From the NCBI RefSeq assembly GCF_029269835.1, contig NZ_JARJBB010000002.1, forward strand, positions 62,001 through 126,000: a DNA stretch of 64,000 bases, in the 5' to 3' direction. The DNA comes from Streptomyces tropicalis (GTDB lineage Bacteria; Actinomycetota; Actinomycetes; Streptomycetales; Streptomycetaceae). Positions within the stretch are counted from its first letter, which is position 1. Every line of letters begins with the position of its first letter. The notes beneath the pieces were generated by a model, which searched no databases, was not told the origin of the DNA, and was given only the letters and a program-made list of their open reading frames with translations. This document shows positions 21,151-29,968 of the stretch, in pieces. The position numbers and the translations under genes were made by a program.

Positions 21151-22443
21151 TTACTCTCCTTCAACCCGCATGATGCTGGCGACACCCCGCACGGTGTCGA
21201 GGTTGCGCAGCGCCTCGACGGTGCCCGTCAGGGCGGCGTCCGAGGCGCGGTGGGTGACGACGACGAGGGACGCCTCGCCGTCCTTGCCCTGCTGGCGAAC
21301 GGTGTCGATGGACACGCCGTGCTCGGAGAACACGGTGGCCACCTGGGCGAGGACGCCCGGCTTGTCCGCCACGTCGAGGCTGATGTGGTAGCGCGTGACC
21401 ACGTCGCCCATCGGCGAGACGGGCAGCGCCGCGTACGCCGACTCACCGGGGCCCGTCGCTCCGCCGAGCCGGTTGCGGCACACCGCCACCAGGTCGCCGA
21501 GGACGGCCGAGGCGGTGGGCGAGCCGCCGGCGCCGGGGCCGTAGAACATCAGCTGCCCGGCCGCGTCCGACTCGACGAACACCGCGTTGTAGGCACCGCG
21601 CACGGAGGCCAGCGGGTGGCTGAGCGGGATCATCGCGGGGTGCACGCGCGCGGTGACGGACCCGCCGTCGCGGGCCCGCTCGCAGATGGCGAGCAGCTTG
21701 ATGGTGCAGCCCATCCCCCTGGCGGAGGCGAAGTCGGCCGCGGTGACCTCGGTCATGCCCTCGCGGTAGACGTCGTCGAGGCGGACCCGGGTGTGGAAGG
21801 CGATGCCGGCGAGGATGGCGGCCTTCGCGGCCGCGTCGAAGCCCTCGACGTCGGCGGTCGGGTCGGCCTCGGCGTACCCGAGGGCGGTGGCCTCGTCCAG
21901 CGCCTCCTGGTACCCGGCGCCGGTGGAGTCCATCTTGTCGAGGATGAAGTTGGTGGTGCCGTTGACGATGCCGAGCACCCGGTTGACCTTGTCGCCGGCG
22001 AGGGACTCGCGCAGCGGCCGGATCAGCGGGATGGCGCCGGCCACGGCGGCCTCGTAGTAGAGGTCCCGGCCGTGCTCCCCCGCCGCGGCGTGCAGGGCGG
22101 CGCCGTCCTGGGCGAGGAGGGCCTTGTTGGCGGAGACGACCGACGCGCCGTGCTCGAAGGCGGTGGTGATGAGCGTCCGGGCGGGCTCGATCCCGCCGAT
22201 GACCTCCACGACGACGTCGAGGTCGCCGCGTTTGACGAGGGCGGTCGCGTCGGTGGTGACGAGGGCCGGGTCGATGCCCTCGCGGACCTTGGAGAGCCGC
22301 CGCACGGCCACCCCCGCGAGCTCCACGGGGGCGCCGACGCGTGCGGCGAGGTCGGCGGCGTGCGTCGTCATGATGCGCGCCACCTCTGAGCCGACGACCC
22401 CACAGCCCAGCAGCGCCACCTTCAGCGGACGCGTACGCATCAT
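21151..22443 (-). CDS. hom: Homoserine dehydrogenase
   Basis: NAD(P)-dependent reductase of aspartate semialdehyde to homoserine, the branch point to threonine and methionine. The product is 430 residues; tandem ATGs at 22443 and 22440 follow a GAGG, and I take the first. The nucleotide-binding loop ALLGCGVVGSEVARI is at residues 10-24. The catalytic domain contains NKALLAQDG and NGTTNFILDKM. A C-terminal ACT domain (ISLDVADKPGVLAQVATVFSEHGV) indicates allosteric control, probably by threonine. Confidence 0.97.
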   Translation of the reverse strand: MMRTRPLKVALLGCGVVGSEVARIMTTHAADLAARVGAPVELAGVAVRRLSKVREGIDPALVTTDATALVKRGDLDVVVEVIGGIEPARTLITTAFEHGASVVSANKALLAQDGAALHAAAGEHGRDLYYEAAVAGAIPLIRPLRESLAGDKVNRVLGIVNGTTNFILDKMDSTGAGYQEALDEATALGYAEADPTADVEGFDAAAKAAILAGIAFHTRVRLDDVYREGMTEVTAADFASARGMGCTIKLLAICERARDGGSVTARVHPAMIPLSHPLASVRGAYNAVFVESDAAGQLMFYGPGAGGSPTASAVLGDLVAVCRNRLGGATGPGESAYAALPVSPMGDVVTRYHISLDVADKPGVLAQVATVFSEHGVSIDTVRQQGKDGEASLVVVTHRASDAALTGTVEALRNLDTVRGVASIMRVEGE

Positions 22444-22607
22444 CCGACCTCGTTTCCTCTTACCGTCTACGGTGGGACCAGTCTCACTCACCGGTACGGA
22501 GTTTCCGTCTTTTGTCCGGATCGTGAGACGTTTATTTCACTTTCTCAGGGGTGTGCGACAGGAGATCTTCCGGACCTCGCGGCCCGGTCCCGCCGTCGCA
22601 TGGGGCG

Positions 22608-23999
22608 TCACCCGACGTCCAGGCGCAGCAGGTCCTCCTCGGTCTCCCGCCGGACGATCACCCGGGCCGCGCCGTCCGCGACGGCGACCACCGGCGGGCG
22701 CGGCACGTGGTTGTAGTTGCTCGCCATGGACCGGCAGTACGCCCCGGTGGCCGGCACGGCGATCAGGTCGCCCGGCGCCAGGTCCGCGGGCAGGAACGCG
22801 TCCTTCACCACGATGTCGCCGCTCTCGCAGTGCTTGCCGACCACCCGCGCCAGCACGGGCGCCGCGTCGGAGGCGCGGGACACCAGCGCCACGCTGTACT
22901 CGGCGTCGTAGAGCGCGGTGCGGATGTTGTCGGACATCCCGCCGTCGACCGACACGTACGTGCGCAGCCCCTCCAGCGGCTTGACGGTGCCGACCTCGTA
23001 GAGCGTGAACGCGGTCGGGCCGACGATGGCGCGCCCCGGCTCGACGGAGATGCGCGGGGTGCGCAGCCGGGCCGCGTCGCACTCGCGGGAGACGATCTCG
23101 GTCAGCGCCTTGGCGATCTCGTGCGGCTCGCGCGGGTCGTCGTCGCTCGTGTACGCGATGCCCAGGCCGCCGCCGAGGTCGATCTCCGGCAGCTCCACGC
23201 CGTGCTCGTCCCGGACGGCCTTCAGCAGACCCACCACCCGGTGGGCGGCCACCTCGAAGCCGGACATGTCGAAGATCTGCGAGCCGATGTGGCTGTGGAT
23301 GCCGATCAGTTCGATGCCGTCGAGCTGCAGCGCCCGCCGCACCGCCTCGGCGGCCTGTCCGCCGGCCAGCGGGATCCCGAACTTCTGGTCCTCGTGCGCG
23401 GTGGCGATGAACTCGTGGGTGTGCGCCTCGACGCCCACGGTGATCCGGATCTGGACCTTCTGCCGCCGGCCGAGCGACTGCGCGATGTGCGCGACGCGGA
23501 CGATCTCCTGGAAGGAGTCGAGCACGATCCGCCCGACCCCGGCCTCGACCGCGCGCCGGATCTCCTCGGTGGACTTGTTGTTGCCGTGCAGCGCGATGCG
23601 GTCGGCCGGCATACCGGCGGACAGCGCGGTGGCCAGCTCGCCGCCCGAGCAGACGTCGAGGTTGAGGCCCTCCTCGTGCAGCCAGCGCACCACAGCCCGG
23701 GACAGGAACGCCTTGCCCGCGTAGAAGACGTCGGCGTCCTGGCCGAACGCGGTGCGCCAGGCCCGCGCCCGGGCCCGGAAGTCGGCCTCGTCGAGGACGT
23801 AGGCGGGCGTTCCGAACTCCTCGGCGAGCCGGGTGACGGGAAGCCCGCCGACGGTGACCACGCCGTCCGCGTCACGGCCGACGGTACGGGCCCACACCTT
23901 CGCGTCGAGGGCGTTGAGGTCGGTGGGCGGGGCGGAGTAGTGCCCCTCGGGCAGGACATCGGCGTGACGGGGCCCGGCGGGGTGTGCGGAACGGCTCAT
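22608..23999 (-). CDS. lysA: Diaminopimelate decarboxylase
   Basis: PLP enzyme of fold type III that decarboxylates meso-diaminopimelate to lysine. The 463-residue product has PLP Lys96 in [11 protein letters not shown], the HIGSQIFD motif, and the active-site Cys-containing GKHCESGDI loop near the C-terminus. It lies upstream of hom-thrC in the same direction with a 164-bp gap and only 18 bp from the nrtL stop, so nrtL-lysA may be one operon. Confidence 0.96.
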   Translation of the reverse strand: MSRSAHPAGPRHADVLPEGHYSAPPTDLNALDAKVWARTVGRDADGVVTVGGLPVTRLAEEFGTPAYVLDEADFRARARAWRTAFGQDADVFYAGKAFLSRAVVRWLHEEGLNLDVCSGGELATALSAGMPADRIALHGNNKSTEEIRRAVEAGVGRIVLDSFQEIVRVAHIAQSLGRRQKVQIRITVGVEAHTHEFIATAHEDQKFGIPLAGGQAAEAVRRALQLDGIELIGIHSHIGSQIFDMSGFEVAAHRVVGLLKAVRDEHGVELPEIDLGGGLGIAYTSDDDPREPHEIAKALTEIVSRECDAARLRTPRISVEPGRAIVGPTAFTLYEVGTVKPLEGLRTYVSVDGGMSDNIRTALYDAEYSVALVSRASDAAPVLARVVGKHCESGDIVVKDAFLPADLAPGDLIAVPATGAYCRSMASNYNHVPRPPVVAVADGAARVIVRRETEEDLLRLDVG

Positions 24000-24017
24000 G
24001 GCTACGGATGCGCTCTC

Positions 24018-25397
24018 TCAGAGATGTTCGGGTGCGTCGATACCGAGCAGGGACAGGCCGCCGGCCAGCACCGTCCCGGCGGCTTCGGCGAGGGCGAGCC
24101 GGGCACGGTGGGCGGCCGAGGGTTTCTCCTCCCCGCTCGGCAGCACCACCGGAAGGAAACCCAGCACGGCGTCGGCGACCTCGACGAGATGCCGCGCGAC
24201 CCGGTCGGGCGCCCGGTGCGCGGCAGCCTGCGCGAGGACACGGGGGTGGTCGGCGAGGAGGACGAGGAGGGGCCCGGCACGGGGGGCGGGGGTGCGGGTG
24301 CCGGGGGCGGAGCCTTGGCCCGATGTGCGGGCGCCCGGCGCGGAATCAGGGCTGGGGATGCGGCCGGTGCCGGGGGCGGAGCCTTGGCCGGAGGTGCGGG
24401 TGCCGGGGGCGGAGCCTTGGCCGTCGGACGATACGGAGGGGCCGGTGCCGGGGCCGCCGGGCGACACGGAGGGACCGAGGGCGGGGCCGCCGGGCGACAC
24501 GGAGGGACCGCTGCCCGGGCCGAGGTCGCCGGGCCGGGCCGAGAAGCCGAGGTCGGCCGCGTTGCGCCGCATCGCCCGGGTGCGGGCATGGGCGTACCGG
24601 ACACGGAAGAGGGGGTTGCTCTCCCGCTGGACGAGGTGGGGACTGGTGGGAGCGGCGGGTGCCTGCGCCTCCGGGAGGACGGCCGAGGCCGCGTCGCCTG
24701 CGAAGTCCTGGGCCCCCCGGACGGCATCCGGGACATCGGCGAGATGGGGCCGGTCGTGGGCGGCGGGATGGAGGAGGGCCCAGCGCCCGGCGTCACGTCC
24801 GAGGGCGAGGGGGTCGCCGGAGGCGGGGACGGGCCGCACGGTGACGTCGAGGGGCGCGGGGGGATCCCCGGGGCGCCCCCACACGTCGAGCTCGACGCCG
24901 AGCACGCTCACCCATCCCGGCAGCGGCGGCCCCGCACAGCTGCTTCGGACCAGGGCACCCCGGGAGCGGAGGAGCCGCGCGACGACGTCGGTGACGACGA
25001 CGGCACGTACCTCGGCGGGGCAGTGCAGCTGGTGGCGCTCGCCGGTGTGCTGCTCGGCATGGCCGTACCGGAGCCCGCGCCGGAGGATCTCCTCGACGAG
25101 GAGGGGCGAGGCGGAGTCGCGCAGGCTGATGTTGAGGAATCCGGGCCCGGTCACGACGACGTCGTCGACCCCGTCGGCCTCGGCGAGGTAGGTCCGGAGC
25201 ACCCCGGCGACCTTCAGCGGCGGCTGTCCGGCGGGGCGGGCGAGCTGGAGGGCGACGTTGGTCGCGTAGTCTCCGCATCCGCCGGGCCCCGGCACGGTGA
25301 CCAGCGCCCGCTCCGGCACGGTGACGTGCAGTTCCCCGTCGTCCACGGCACGCCGCACCGCGTGCAGAACGGTACGGGAGAGCTCGACGGGGGTCAC
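24018..25397 (-). CDS. nrtL: ArgRS-derived anticodon-binding protein without catalytic core (NrtL-type)
   Basis: Paralogue of arginyl-tRNA synthetase. The N-terminal 95 residues match the ArgRS additional domain (GGCGDYATNVALQLAR and GPGFLNISLRD). The C-terminal 190 residues resemble the DALR anticodon-binding domain (NPLFRVRYAHARTRAM). The Rossmann catalytic region with HIGH and KMSKS motifs is missing. A repeat-rich Pro/Gly/Ser linker (about residues 290-380) interrupts the DALR part. The GTG at 25397 gives the family N-terminus (TPVELSRTVLHAVRR). The protein is widespread in Streptomyces beside lysA; its role is unknown, possibly a tRNA-binding regulator of amino-acid metabolism. The symbol is taken from the actinobacterial family name. 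Confidence 0.78.
   Translation of the reverse strand: MTPVELSRTVLHAVRRAVDDGELHVTVPERALVTVPGPGGCGDYATNVALQLARPAGQPPLKVAGVLRTYLAEADGVDDVVVTGPGFLNISLRDSASPLLVEEILRRGLRYGHAEQHTGERHQLHCPAEVRAVVVTDVVARLLRSRGALVRSSCAGPPLPGWVSVLGVELDVWGRPGDPPAPLDVTVRPVPASGDPLALGRDAGRWALLHPAAHDRPHLADVPDAVRGAQDFAGDAASAVLPEAQAPAAPTSPHLVQRESNPLFRVRYAHARTRAMRRNAADLGFSARPGDLGPGSGPSVSPGGPALGPSVSPGGPGTGPSVSSDGQGSAPGTRTSGQGSAPGTGRIPSPDSAPGARTSGQGSAPGTRTPAPRAGPLLVLLADHPRVLAQAAAHRAPDRVARHLVEVADAVLGFLPVVLPSGEEKPSAAHRARLALAEAAGTVLAGGLSLLGIDAPEHL
24296..24525. repeat. Coding tandem repeats inside nrtL
   Basis: Two imperfect tandem repeat families lie in frame within nrtL. One has CCGGGGGCGGAGCCTTGGCC starting near 24301, 24377 and 24407. 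The other, GGGCCGCCGGGCGACACGGA, occurs near 24454 and 24485. They encode degenerate GQGSAPGTRTS and GPSVSPGG units. Unit lengths are near multiples of three, so expansions keep the frame. Confidence 0.75.
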
Positions 25398-25500
25398 GGG
25401 ACAAGCGTAGGGGAGGAGGGGGGTGGGCAGGCGAACCGGTCGACCACCGGTCCCGGCATACGGACGCACGCCGATCCCCCGCCGTCCCCTCCTGGCCCCG

Positions 25501-25986
25501 TCAGCCTTGGGGCGGGCCGGCCGGCGCCCCGGCCTCCCCCCGAGCGAGCCCACCGGCGCCCGAGCCCCTCCCGGTGTCCCCTCCCCCCGAGGCGGCCTCA
25601 CTCCGTACCTGCATGAGCTGCATCAATTCCTGCACGGTCCGGACGAGTTCGGAGGGCTCGAAGGGCTTGGCGAGGAACGCGTCCACACCGACGTCGAGAC
25701 CGGACTCGACCTCCCGCTGCGTGCAGGCGCTGACGATGGCGAGCGGAAGGTGCCGCGTCCGCGGATCGGCCCGCAGCAGCGCGGCGGTACGCAGCCCGTC
25801 GAGCCGGGGCATGACGACGTCGAGGGTGACGACGTCGGGTTGCACGTCCAGCACGACGTCCAGGCACTCGACACCGTCCGCCGCGGTCACGACCTCAAGC
25901 CCCTCCAGCTCGAGATTGACCCTGATCAGCTGCCGGATGACCTTGTTGTCGTCCACAACAAGCACCCGTCCCGAAGCGCCTGGCAC
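25501..25986 (-). CDS. Single-domain response regulator (CheY-like)
   Basis: 161-residue receiver protein without an output domain. It has the acidic pair Asp12/Asp13 (LVVDDNK), the phospho-acceptor Asp56 (VTLDVVMP), the Ser/Thr switch region (IVSACTQ) and Lys107 in AKPFEP, so all catalytic positions are intact. The C-terminal 40 residues are Gly/Ala-rich and probably disordered. The GTG at 25986 is my choice, but it has only a weak ribosome site and a start further downstream at GRVLVV cannot be excluded. No histidine kinase is adjacent. It borders the tRNA that marks the element. Confidence 0.88.
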   Translation of the reverse strand: MPGASGRVLVVDDNKVIRQLIRVNLELEGLEVVTAADGVECLDVVLDVQPDVVTLDVVMPRLDGLRTAALLRADPRTRHLPLAIVSACTQREVESGLDVGVDAFLAKPFEPSELVRTVQELMQLMQVRSEAASGGGDTGRGSGAGGLARGEAGAPAGPPQG

Positions 25987-26162
25987 AACTCGAGAGTAGG
26001 TCGGCCCCGGCCGTCGCGTCCGGGTTTTCACCACTTCCGCCCCGGGCGAGCGAAGCGGAGTCACGAGGAAGCACGGCAGGGAGCACCCCACCCGCCGACG
26101 TGCGCCCCCGAGGCGGCCACCCCTCCCACGGAGGAGCAGCGGCACCCCCACCGAAAACGTTC

Positions 26163-26190
26163 ATGACCACCCCCACGAAGCTGATAGTGT
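26163..26190 (+). promoter_or_regulatory. Probable promoter of tRNA-Arg
   Basis: ATGACC (26163-26168) and TAGTGT (26185-26190) are separated by 16 bases and lie 35 bases before the tRNA. TAGTGT is a common Streptomyces -10 sequence. The -35 match is four of six. Confidence 0.5.
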
Positions 26191-26225
26191 TCTATCCGTC
26201 GCCGCGCAGACAGCGCGAAGGACAC

Positions 26226-26297
26226 GCCCCCGTAGCTCAGGGGATAGAGCAACGGCCTCCGGAGCCGTGTGCGCAGGTTCGAATCCTGCCGGGGGCA
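26226..26297 (+). tRNA. tRNA-Arg (anticodon CCG)
   Basis: Acceptor arms GCCCCCG (26226-26232) and CGGGGGC (26290-26296) pair over seven bases, followed by A as discriminator; CCA is not encoded. The anticodon stem ACGGC/GCCGT surrounds the loop CTCCGGA, giving anticodon CCG, which reads CGG. The T arm has GGTTCGAAT. The 3' half is supplied by the inserted element, since the same sequence recurs at the far end as attR; the gene remains functional. This tRNA is a known type of AICE target. Confidence 0.95.
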
Positions 26298-26298
26298 C
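26256..26298 (+). repeat. attL attachment site
   Basis: 43 bases covering the anticodon loop to just past the tRNA 3' end, identical to 56495-56537. The repeat begins at CCTCCGGAGCC and ends at GGGGGCAC; flanking bases differ on both sides. It is the product of Int-mediated recombination. Confidence 0.93.
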
Positions 26299-26315
26299 CC
26301 AGCATGAGGTGCCCA

Positions 26316-26355
26316 AAGACCCCGTCACCAGCGGAAACGCTGAGGCCGGGGTCTT
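26316..26355 (+). terminator. Terminator downstream of tRNA-Arg
   Basis: AAGACCCCG (26316-26324) pairs with CGGGGTCTT (26347-26355), a nine-base stem with a loop containing AGCGGAAACGCT. It lies 19 bases past the tRNA end, inside the element's left arm. A decayed copy follows the att remnant at 60626. Confidence 0.8.
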
Positions 26356-26659
26356 CGCGTTTGTGCAGCCGTATGCGGCCCGGAGCGGCCGTATGTCGGA
26401 GTCTGTGGACGAGGCGTGGACGGGATCTTGGGGCATTGCCGCAGGTGACACCCCGCGAGAACGACGACTTGGAACCTCAATGCTGTGCGGGCCAAGCCTG
26501 ACGGCACGCCGGACCCGCGCTGTTGTTGCGCTCCACGTGCCAGTAGATCATCACGCCGTTGTCGTCATCGGGTAGACCGGTTGCCCTCCCCTGACCACTG
26601 CCTGTCTGTCCACTACTGTTCCTTCTTCTGCGTACAGGGGTGCACGTTGAGGGGGCTCG
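26356..26659. other. Element left arm without a recognisable gene
   Basis: About 300 bases between the tRNA terminator and the Mrr-like gene. No credible reading frame is seen. The first part, to about 26440, shares scattered identity with 60725-60810, so it is likely an attP arm. The last 60 bases would hold the promoter and the GAGGGGG ribosome site of the next gene. Confidence 0.5.
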
Positions 26660-28048
26660 GTGGATCGCGGCAGATGTCCGGTGTGCGGGCGCAAGGCACC
26701 GATCAACCAGGGGATCATCGGCTATCACGGCCAGGGCCCCGGAGGCTGCAGGGGACTCGGCCGGACGGCCGCGGGGTGGCAGCCCGTGGAGGTGATGGGG
26801 GCAGCAGCGTCCGTCGACGGCGCCGCTCCGGGCAGGATGGCACCGCGTTCGCCGGGCGATGCCCGCGTCGAGCTGATCTCGACGGTGCTCACCTTTGTGA
26901 TGACGATCGGAATCCTCGTTTTGCTCGTGGGTGCCTTCGTGTCTCCCGCCGTGTGGGCAAGCGGAACAGCCGTCTTCGTCCTCACCGGATCGATTCTGTG
27001 GCTACTCGGCAAGACCCCGGCTGGCCGGCGCAACACCGCCCGCCATGAACGTGACGCAACTCGGCACGCCCGGATGAGGGCCCGTACTGCTGCACACGCC
27101 GAGCAGAAGCGGCAGGCGGCTGCCGCCGATATCGCGGAGCGCCGCACACGCGAAGCGGCGCGGACGCTGCAACGCGCGGTGCAGGAACTGCTCGACGATC
27201 TCCCGGCGCGGGGAACGCCGCAGGACCAGGCGATAGCCCACTGCCTGGAGAAAACGCTCGGGGCGCGCGATCCACGCCTTCAGGCCGAGGCGGAGCGTCT
27301 GACGCGTCGACACGTCGCCGTGGACGAACGCATCCTGTGTGTCGCGCAGTCGGAGACCGAGGGAAACGCACGCCCCGCCCTGCTGATCCTGACCGAACGG
27401 GGAGCGGCCGTATCGGACAAAGGCATCTCCTACCGATTCGACCCACAGCCCGAGGACGTGAGCGACCCGACCGAATGGAGCGGGGGACATCTGACGGTCG
27501 GGGAGTTGATTTTTCGGTTCTTCCGGTATCCGCGCCTGCGCGTCGCTCTGGCGGCCCGTGAAGAAGCCGCTGCGGCCGCCCCGCCGGCCGACTCAGTCCA
27601 TCGCCCCGCACAACGGCTCATCCGCGACGCCCGGGACGCGGAACTCGCTGCCGTCGACTGGATGTGCTACCTGGGCTTCACCGATGCCGTGGCCACCCCC
27701 GTCGGTGCGGACGAAGGCATCGACGTCCTTGCCGAGCGCGCTGTGGCCCAGGTTAAGAAGGAAGGAAGCCCCACCACCCGTCCCACCGTCCAGCAACTGC
27801 ACGGTGTAGCGACCGCCAAGCAGCGTGCCGCGCTGTTCTTCTCGATGGCCGGCTACACCCACCCGGCCATCGCATGGGCATCTCAGCAGGGCATCGCACT
27901 CTTTCAATACGATCTGCAAGGAACACCACAACCCGTCAACCCGCCTGCCCTCAGCTTGCTGGAAGCAGCCGACAAGCAGGCGAGCCGAGCTGCAGGCGCT
28001 CACGCAGCCACCCCAACGGACACCATCGACGGCACTGCGGCACCGTAG
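26660..28048 (+). CDS. Membrane-anchored Mrr-like restriction endonuclease
   Basis: 462-residue protein from GTG 26660 (GAGGGGG seven bases upstream). Residues 1-30 have CPVCG and a third Cys, resembling half of a zinc ribbon. Two membrane helices follow (about 72-94 and 97-116), then a charged helical region. The C-terminal 130 residues form an Mrr/REase-type domain with GIDVLAERAVAQVKKE (about 352-367), in which Asp and Gln-x-Lys match the PD-(D/E)xK variant of Mrr nucleases, and IAWASQQGIALFQYD near the end. Mrr proteins cut methylated or foreign DNA. No methylase is adjacent. It is the first cargo gene next to the tRNA. Confidence 0.78.
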   Translation: MDRGRCPVCGRKAPINQGIIGYHGQGPGGCRGLGRTAAGWQPVEVMGAAASVDGAAPGRMAPRSPGDARVELISTVLTFVMTIGILVLLVGAFVSPAVWASGTAVFVLTGSILWLLGKTPAGRRNTARHERDATRHARMRARTAAHAEQKRQAAAADIAERRTREAARTLQRAVQELLDDLPARGTPQDQAIAHCLEKTLGARDPRLQAEAERLTRRHVAVDERILCVAQSETEGNARPALLILTERGAAVSDKGISYRFDPQPEDVSDPTEWSGGHLTVGELIFRFFRYPRLRVALAAREEAAAAAPPADSVHRPAQRLIRDARDAELAAVDWMCYLGFTDAVATPVGADEGIDVLAERAVAQVKKEGSPTTRPTVQQLHGVATAKQRAALFFSMAGYTHPAIAWASQQGIALFQYDLQGTPQPVNPPALSLLEAADKQASRAAGAHAATPTDTIDGTAAP

Positions 28049-28089
28049 GGAGTTGTTCCAGCGGGTGGCCCTCAGGCACCCTCGCGCGG

Positions 28090-28641
28090 CTACCGGTAGA
28101 AGACGGCCACGCCACCGTGATGCGAGCAAGCTCCCTGATGGTGAGCGGCGTACGAGTATGTACCGTCATTGCACAGTGCCGTCGCACCGCCGCCCGCAGA
28201 GCTGGAGCCACCCGAAGAGCTGGAGCCACCGGACGAACTGGACCCGCCGCTGGACGACGATCCGTCAGACGTCGAACTGCTGCCTGTTCCCGACCCCGCG
28301 GCGGCGGCGTGCGCGGTGACGGTCACCTTCACCTTGACCGTCTTCGTCACGGTCGGCGCGGGCTTCGGCTTCGCGGTCTCCGTCGCCGTGGCCGTCGCGG
28401 TGACCGTGGCCGTGGCCGTCGCGGTGACCGTGGCCGTGGCCGTCGGCTGCACCTTGTCGTCAGCCACCGACTTCGTCGCGTTCGGCTTCTGGCCGTCGGC
28501 GCCCGCGCTACCTACGCCGATGATGAACGCCAGGGCCAGGGCAGGCAGCACGAATCGCTTGCGGGCCCACTTCGGTGCGGGACGGACGGCCGGTGGTCCG
28601 GGCGGAGGCTGGAACGGCGGCTGGGGCTGGTAGTAGCTCAT
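28090..28641 (-). CDS. DUF3761 membrane-anchored protein
   Basis: 183 residues. A Pro/Gln-rich cytoplasmic N-terminus leads into one membrane helix (about 31-49). A low-complexity extracellular stalk follows: TATATV repeats (about 70-90), a Pro/Lys/Val segment, and SSSSGG repeats (about 130-150). The C-terminal 27 residues, CNDGTYSYAAHHQGACSHHG, are the DUF3761 motif with two Cys and paired His. The function of that domain is unknown; it resembles small calcium- or metal-binding exported motifs. GGGGGGA precedes the ATG. It is convergent with the Mrr-like gene, with a 41-bp gap. Confidence 0.8.
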   Translation of the reverse strand: MSYYQPQPPFQPPPGPPAVRPAPKWARKRFVLPALALAFIIGVGSAGADGQKPNATKSVADDKVQPTATATVTATATATVTATATATETAKPKPAPTVTKTVKVKVTVTAHAAAAGSGTGSSSTSDGSSSSGGSSSSGGSSSSGGSSSAGGGATALCNDGTYSYAAHHQGACSHHGGVAVFYR

Positions 28642-28940
28642 GGGTCCCCCCTGTTTCAGTACGTGAGGGGTGAACCTATCTGCGCGGACACGTCAGATGT
28701 GAGGGATAAGTAAAGATGGTGACCCTGTTGTGACATTTCAACTCTCAACTACCCTCCCGGGGCGGCCACCTCCGCGCCCGAGCCACCAGCCCCGCCACTC
28801 GATCAACTCCGTCAGCAGCAAACGGAAGTGGCCGCTAGATGTGACGTACGCAAGACGAGCGCTCGTACACGGCGGTAGCCAGCCTTTCGGTGAGGCCTGG
28901 CGTCACACGCGGCGCGCGAGAAACCTGACCGGAAAACGAC
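28642..28940. promoter_or_regulatory. Upstream region of the DUF3761 gene
   Basis: About 300 bases with no gene. The part 28700-28750 is AT-rich and should contain the minus-strand promoter for the DUF3761 gene; I could not fix the boxes. Confidence 0.4.
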
Positions 28941-28975
28941 GTGGCCCCTGGAATCCACGGGATGCCAGGGGCCAC
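28941..28975. terminator. Terminator of the truncated int copy
   Basis: GTGGCCCCTGG and CCAGGGGCCAC form a perfect 11-base stem with a 13-base loop, 21 bases beyond the stop codon of the int fragment. A related hairpin with the same core follows the intact int at 31334, so this is a duplicated int terminator. Confidence 0.82.
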
Positions 28976-28996
28976 TCGGACACTGTCAGGCGAACG

Positions 28997-29134
28997 TCAC
29001 TCGTATTCGCGAAGCAGGTCCTCGATACGCCGGTTGGCAACATCCTGCCGCCCGTCGAGGCACTTCGCGTAGCGGGTCAGCAGGACCTCAACGCTGTTGC
29101 CGGCCCGCTCGGCGACCTCGGTGGGGTCGACACC
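28997..29134 (-). pseudogene. Truncated 3' end of a second AICE integrase gene
   Basis: Encodes the last 45 residues of a tyrosine recombinase, including the catalytic Tyr in LLTRYAKC and the ending RRIEDLLREYE, plus the stop codon. The protein is identical to the C-terminus of the intact Int (31380-32753), while DNA differs at about ten positions. Homology stops abruptly after GVDPTEV. The rest of the gene is missing. It indicates either a lost earlier element or a recombination event that inserted the 29135-31379 DNA by using int 3' sequences. Confidence 0.88.
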
Positions 29135-29390
29135 CTCGACAACGCGCGGAGAGACATCGAGCGCGTGCTCGACGCAGAACGCACCCAGGCCTCCCGCAAT
29201 TGATTCCAAGGGGCTCAGTGGCCTGCTCTCCCTGCGGGTCGGCCACAGCGCCCGGATCTCCAGCGCGGCGACGTGGCGTTCAAACCAGCCAGTCGTCGGT
29301 CTTGACGTTCATCTAATGGTGCCGCCGTGGGGTCCCCGCGGCGTCAGGGATAGGCTTTTCCGATCAACGATGTAACGGGGTGTCAAGTCA

Positions 29391-29873
29391 ATGTCGTTCG
29401 ATCAGGAGTGGGCGGAACTGAAGGCAAGGGCCCAGATGCGGCTGGACAGCGCGCCCGGCATGGATCCCGGCGGACCGTCGCCCGGTGGCGCGGACCTTGT
29501 CCTCAAGTACGACGACATGGGGGAGATCGGGCATGCGGCCTTCCTGCTGCACCAGCACCTGTCGAGCGCCGGCAATTACGCGCGGTCGCAGACCGAGGCC
29601 GCCGCAAAGAGCCTGGACAACGACGGGTTCGACATGGGCGCTGCGCTGGCCAAGGCCGGCGAGGGTTGGCACGGGCAGCTTCAGGTACTGCTCGACGCCT
29701 GCGCTCAAATCTCCAACCATCTCGACTACTCGGTGAAGTCTTCGAAGCGCGATGATCACTTCATCGCCACGCAGGTACAGGTCTCCAAGATCTCCGAGTA
29801 CCTGGACGTGCCGCCACCCACCTCGGGCCCCGACGCGCCCCACGTTCCCAAGTCGGACGGTCCCATCATGTGA
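29391..29873 (+). CDS. WXG100-like helical protein
   Basis: 160-residue, mostly alpha-helical protein without a signal peptide. GEGWHGQL near residues 90-97 has the W-x-G turn seen in WXG100/ESX-type proteins. It has helical segments rich in Ala and Gln before and after. It is followed after 95 bp by another WXG-type protein. Such pairs are linked to type VII-like secretion or to polymorphic toxins in Streptomyces. I do not recognise a named family. Confidence 0.6.
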   Translation: MSFDQEWAELKARAQMRLDSAPGMDPGGPSPGGADLVLKYDDMGEIGHAAFLLHQHLSSAGNYARSQTEAAAKSLDNDGFDMGAALAKAGEGWHGQLQVLLDACAQISNHLDYSVKSSKRDDHFIATQVQVSKISEYLDVPPPTSGPDAPHVPKSDGPIM

Positions 29874-29968
29874 CGGCTGGTCGGTGTGTACGGGGCGAGG
29901 GATTCCGAAGCGGCACGGAAACCCTCCGGAAAACAACGGCGGTAACGCCGGAAACGACAGGGGGGCCG

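Noticed and set aside
24296..24525. Possible CRISPR-like repeat array
   Set aside because: The units are contiguous and coding within nrtL, have no unique spacers, and no cas genes are present.
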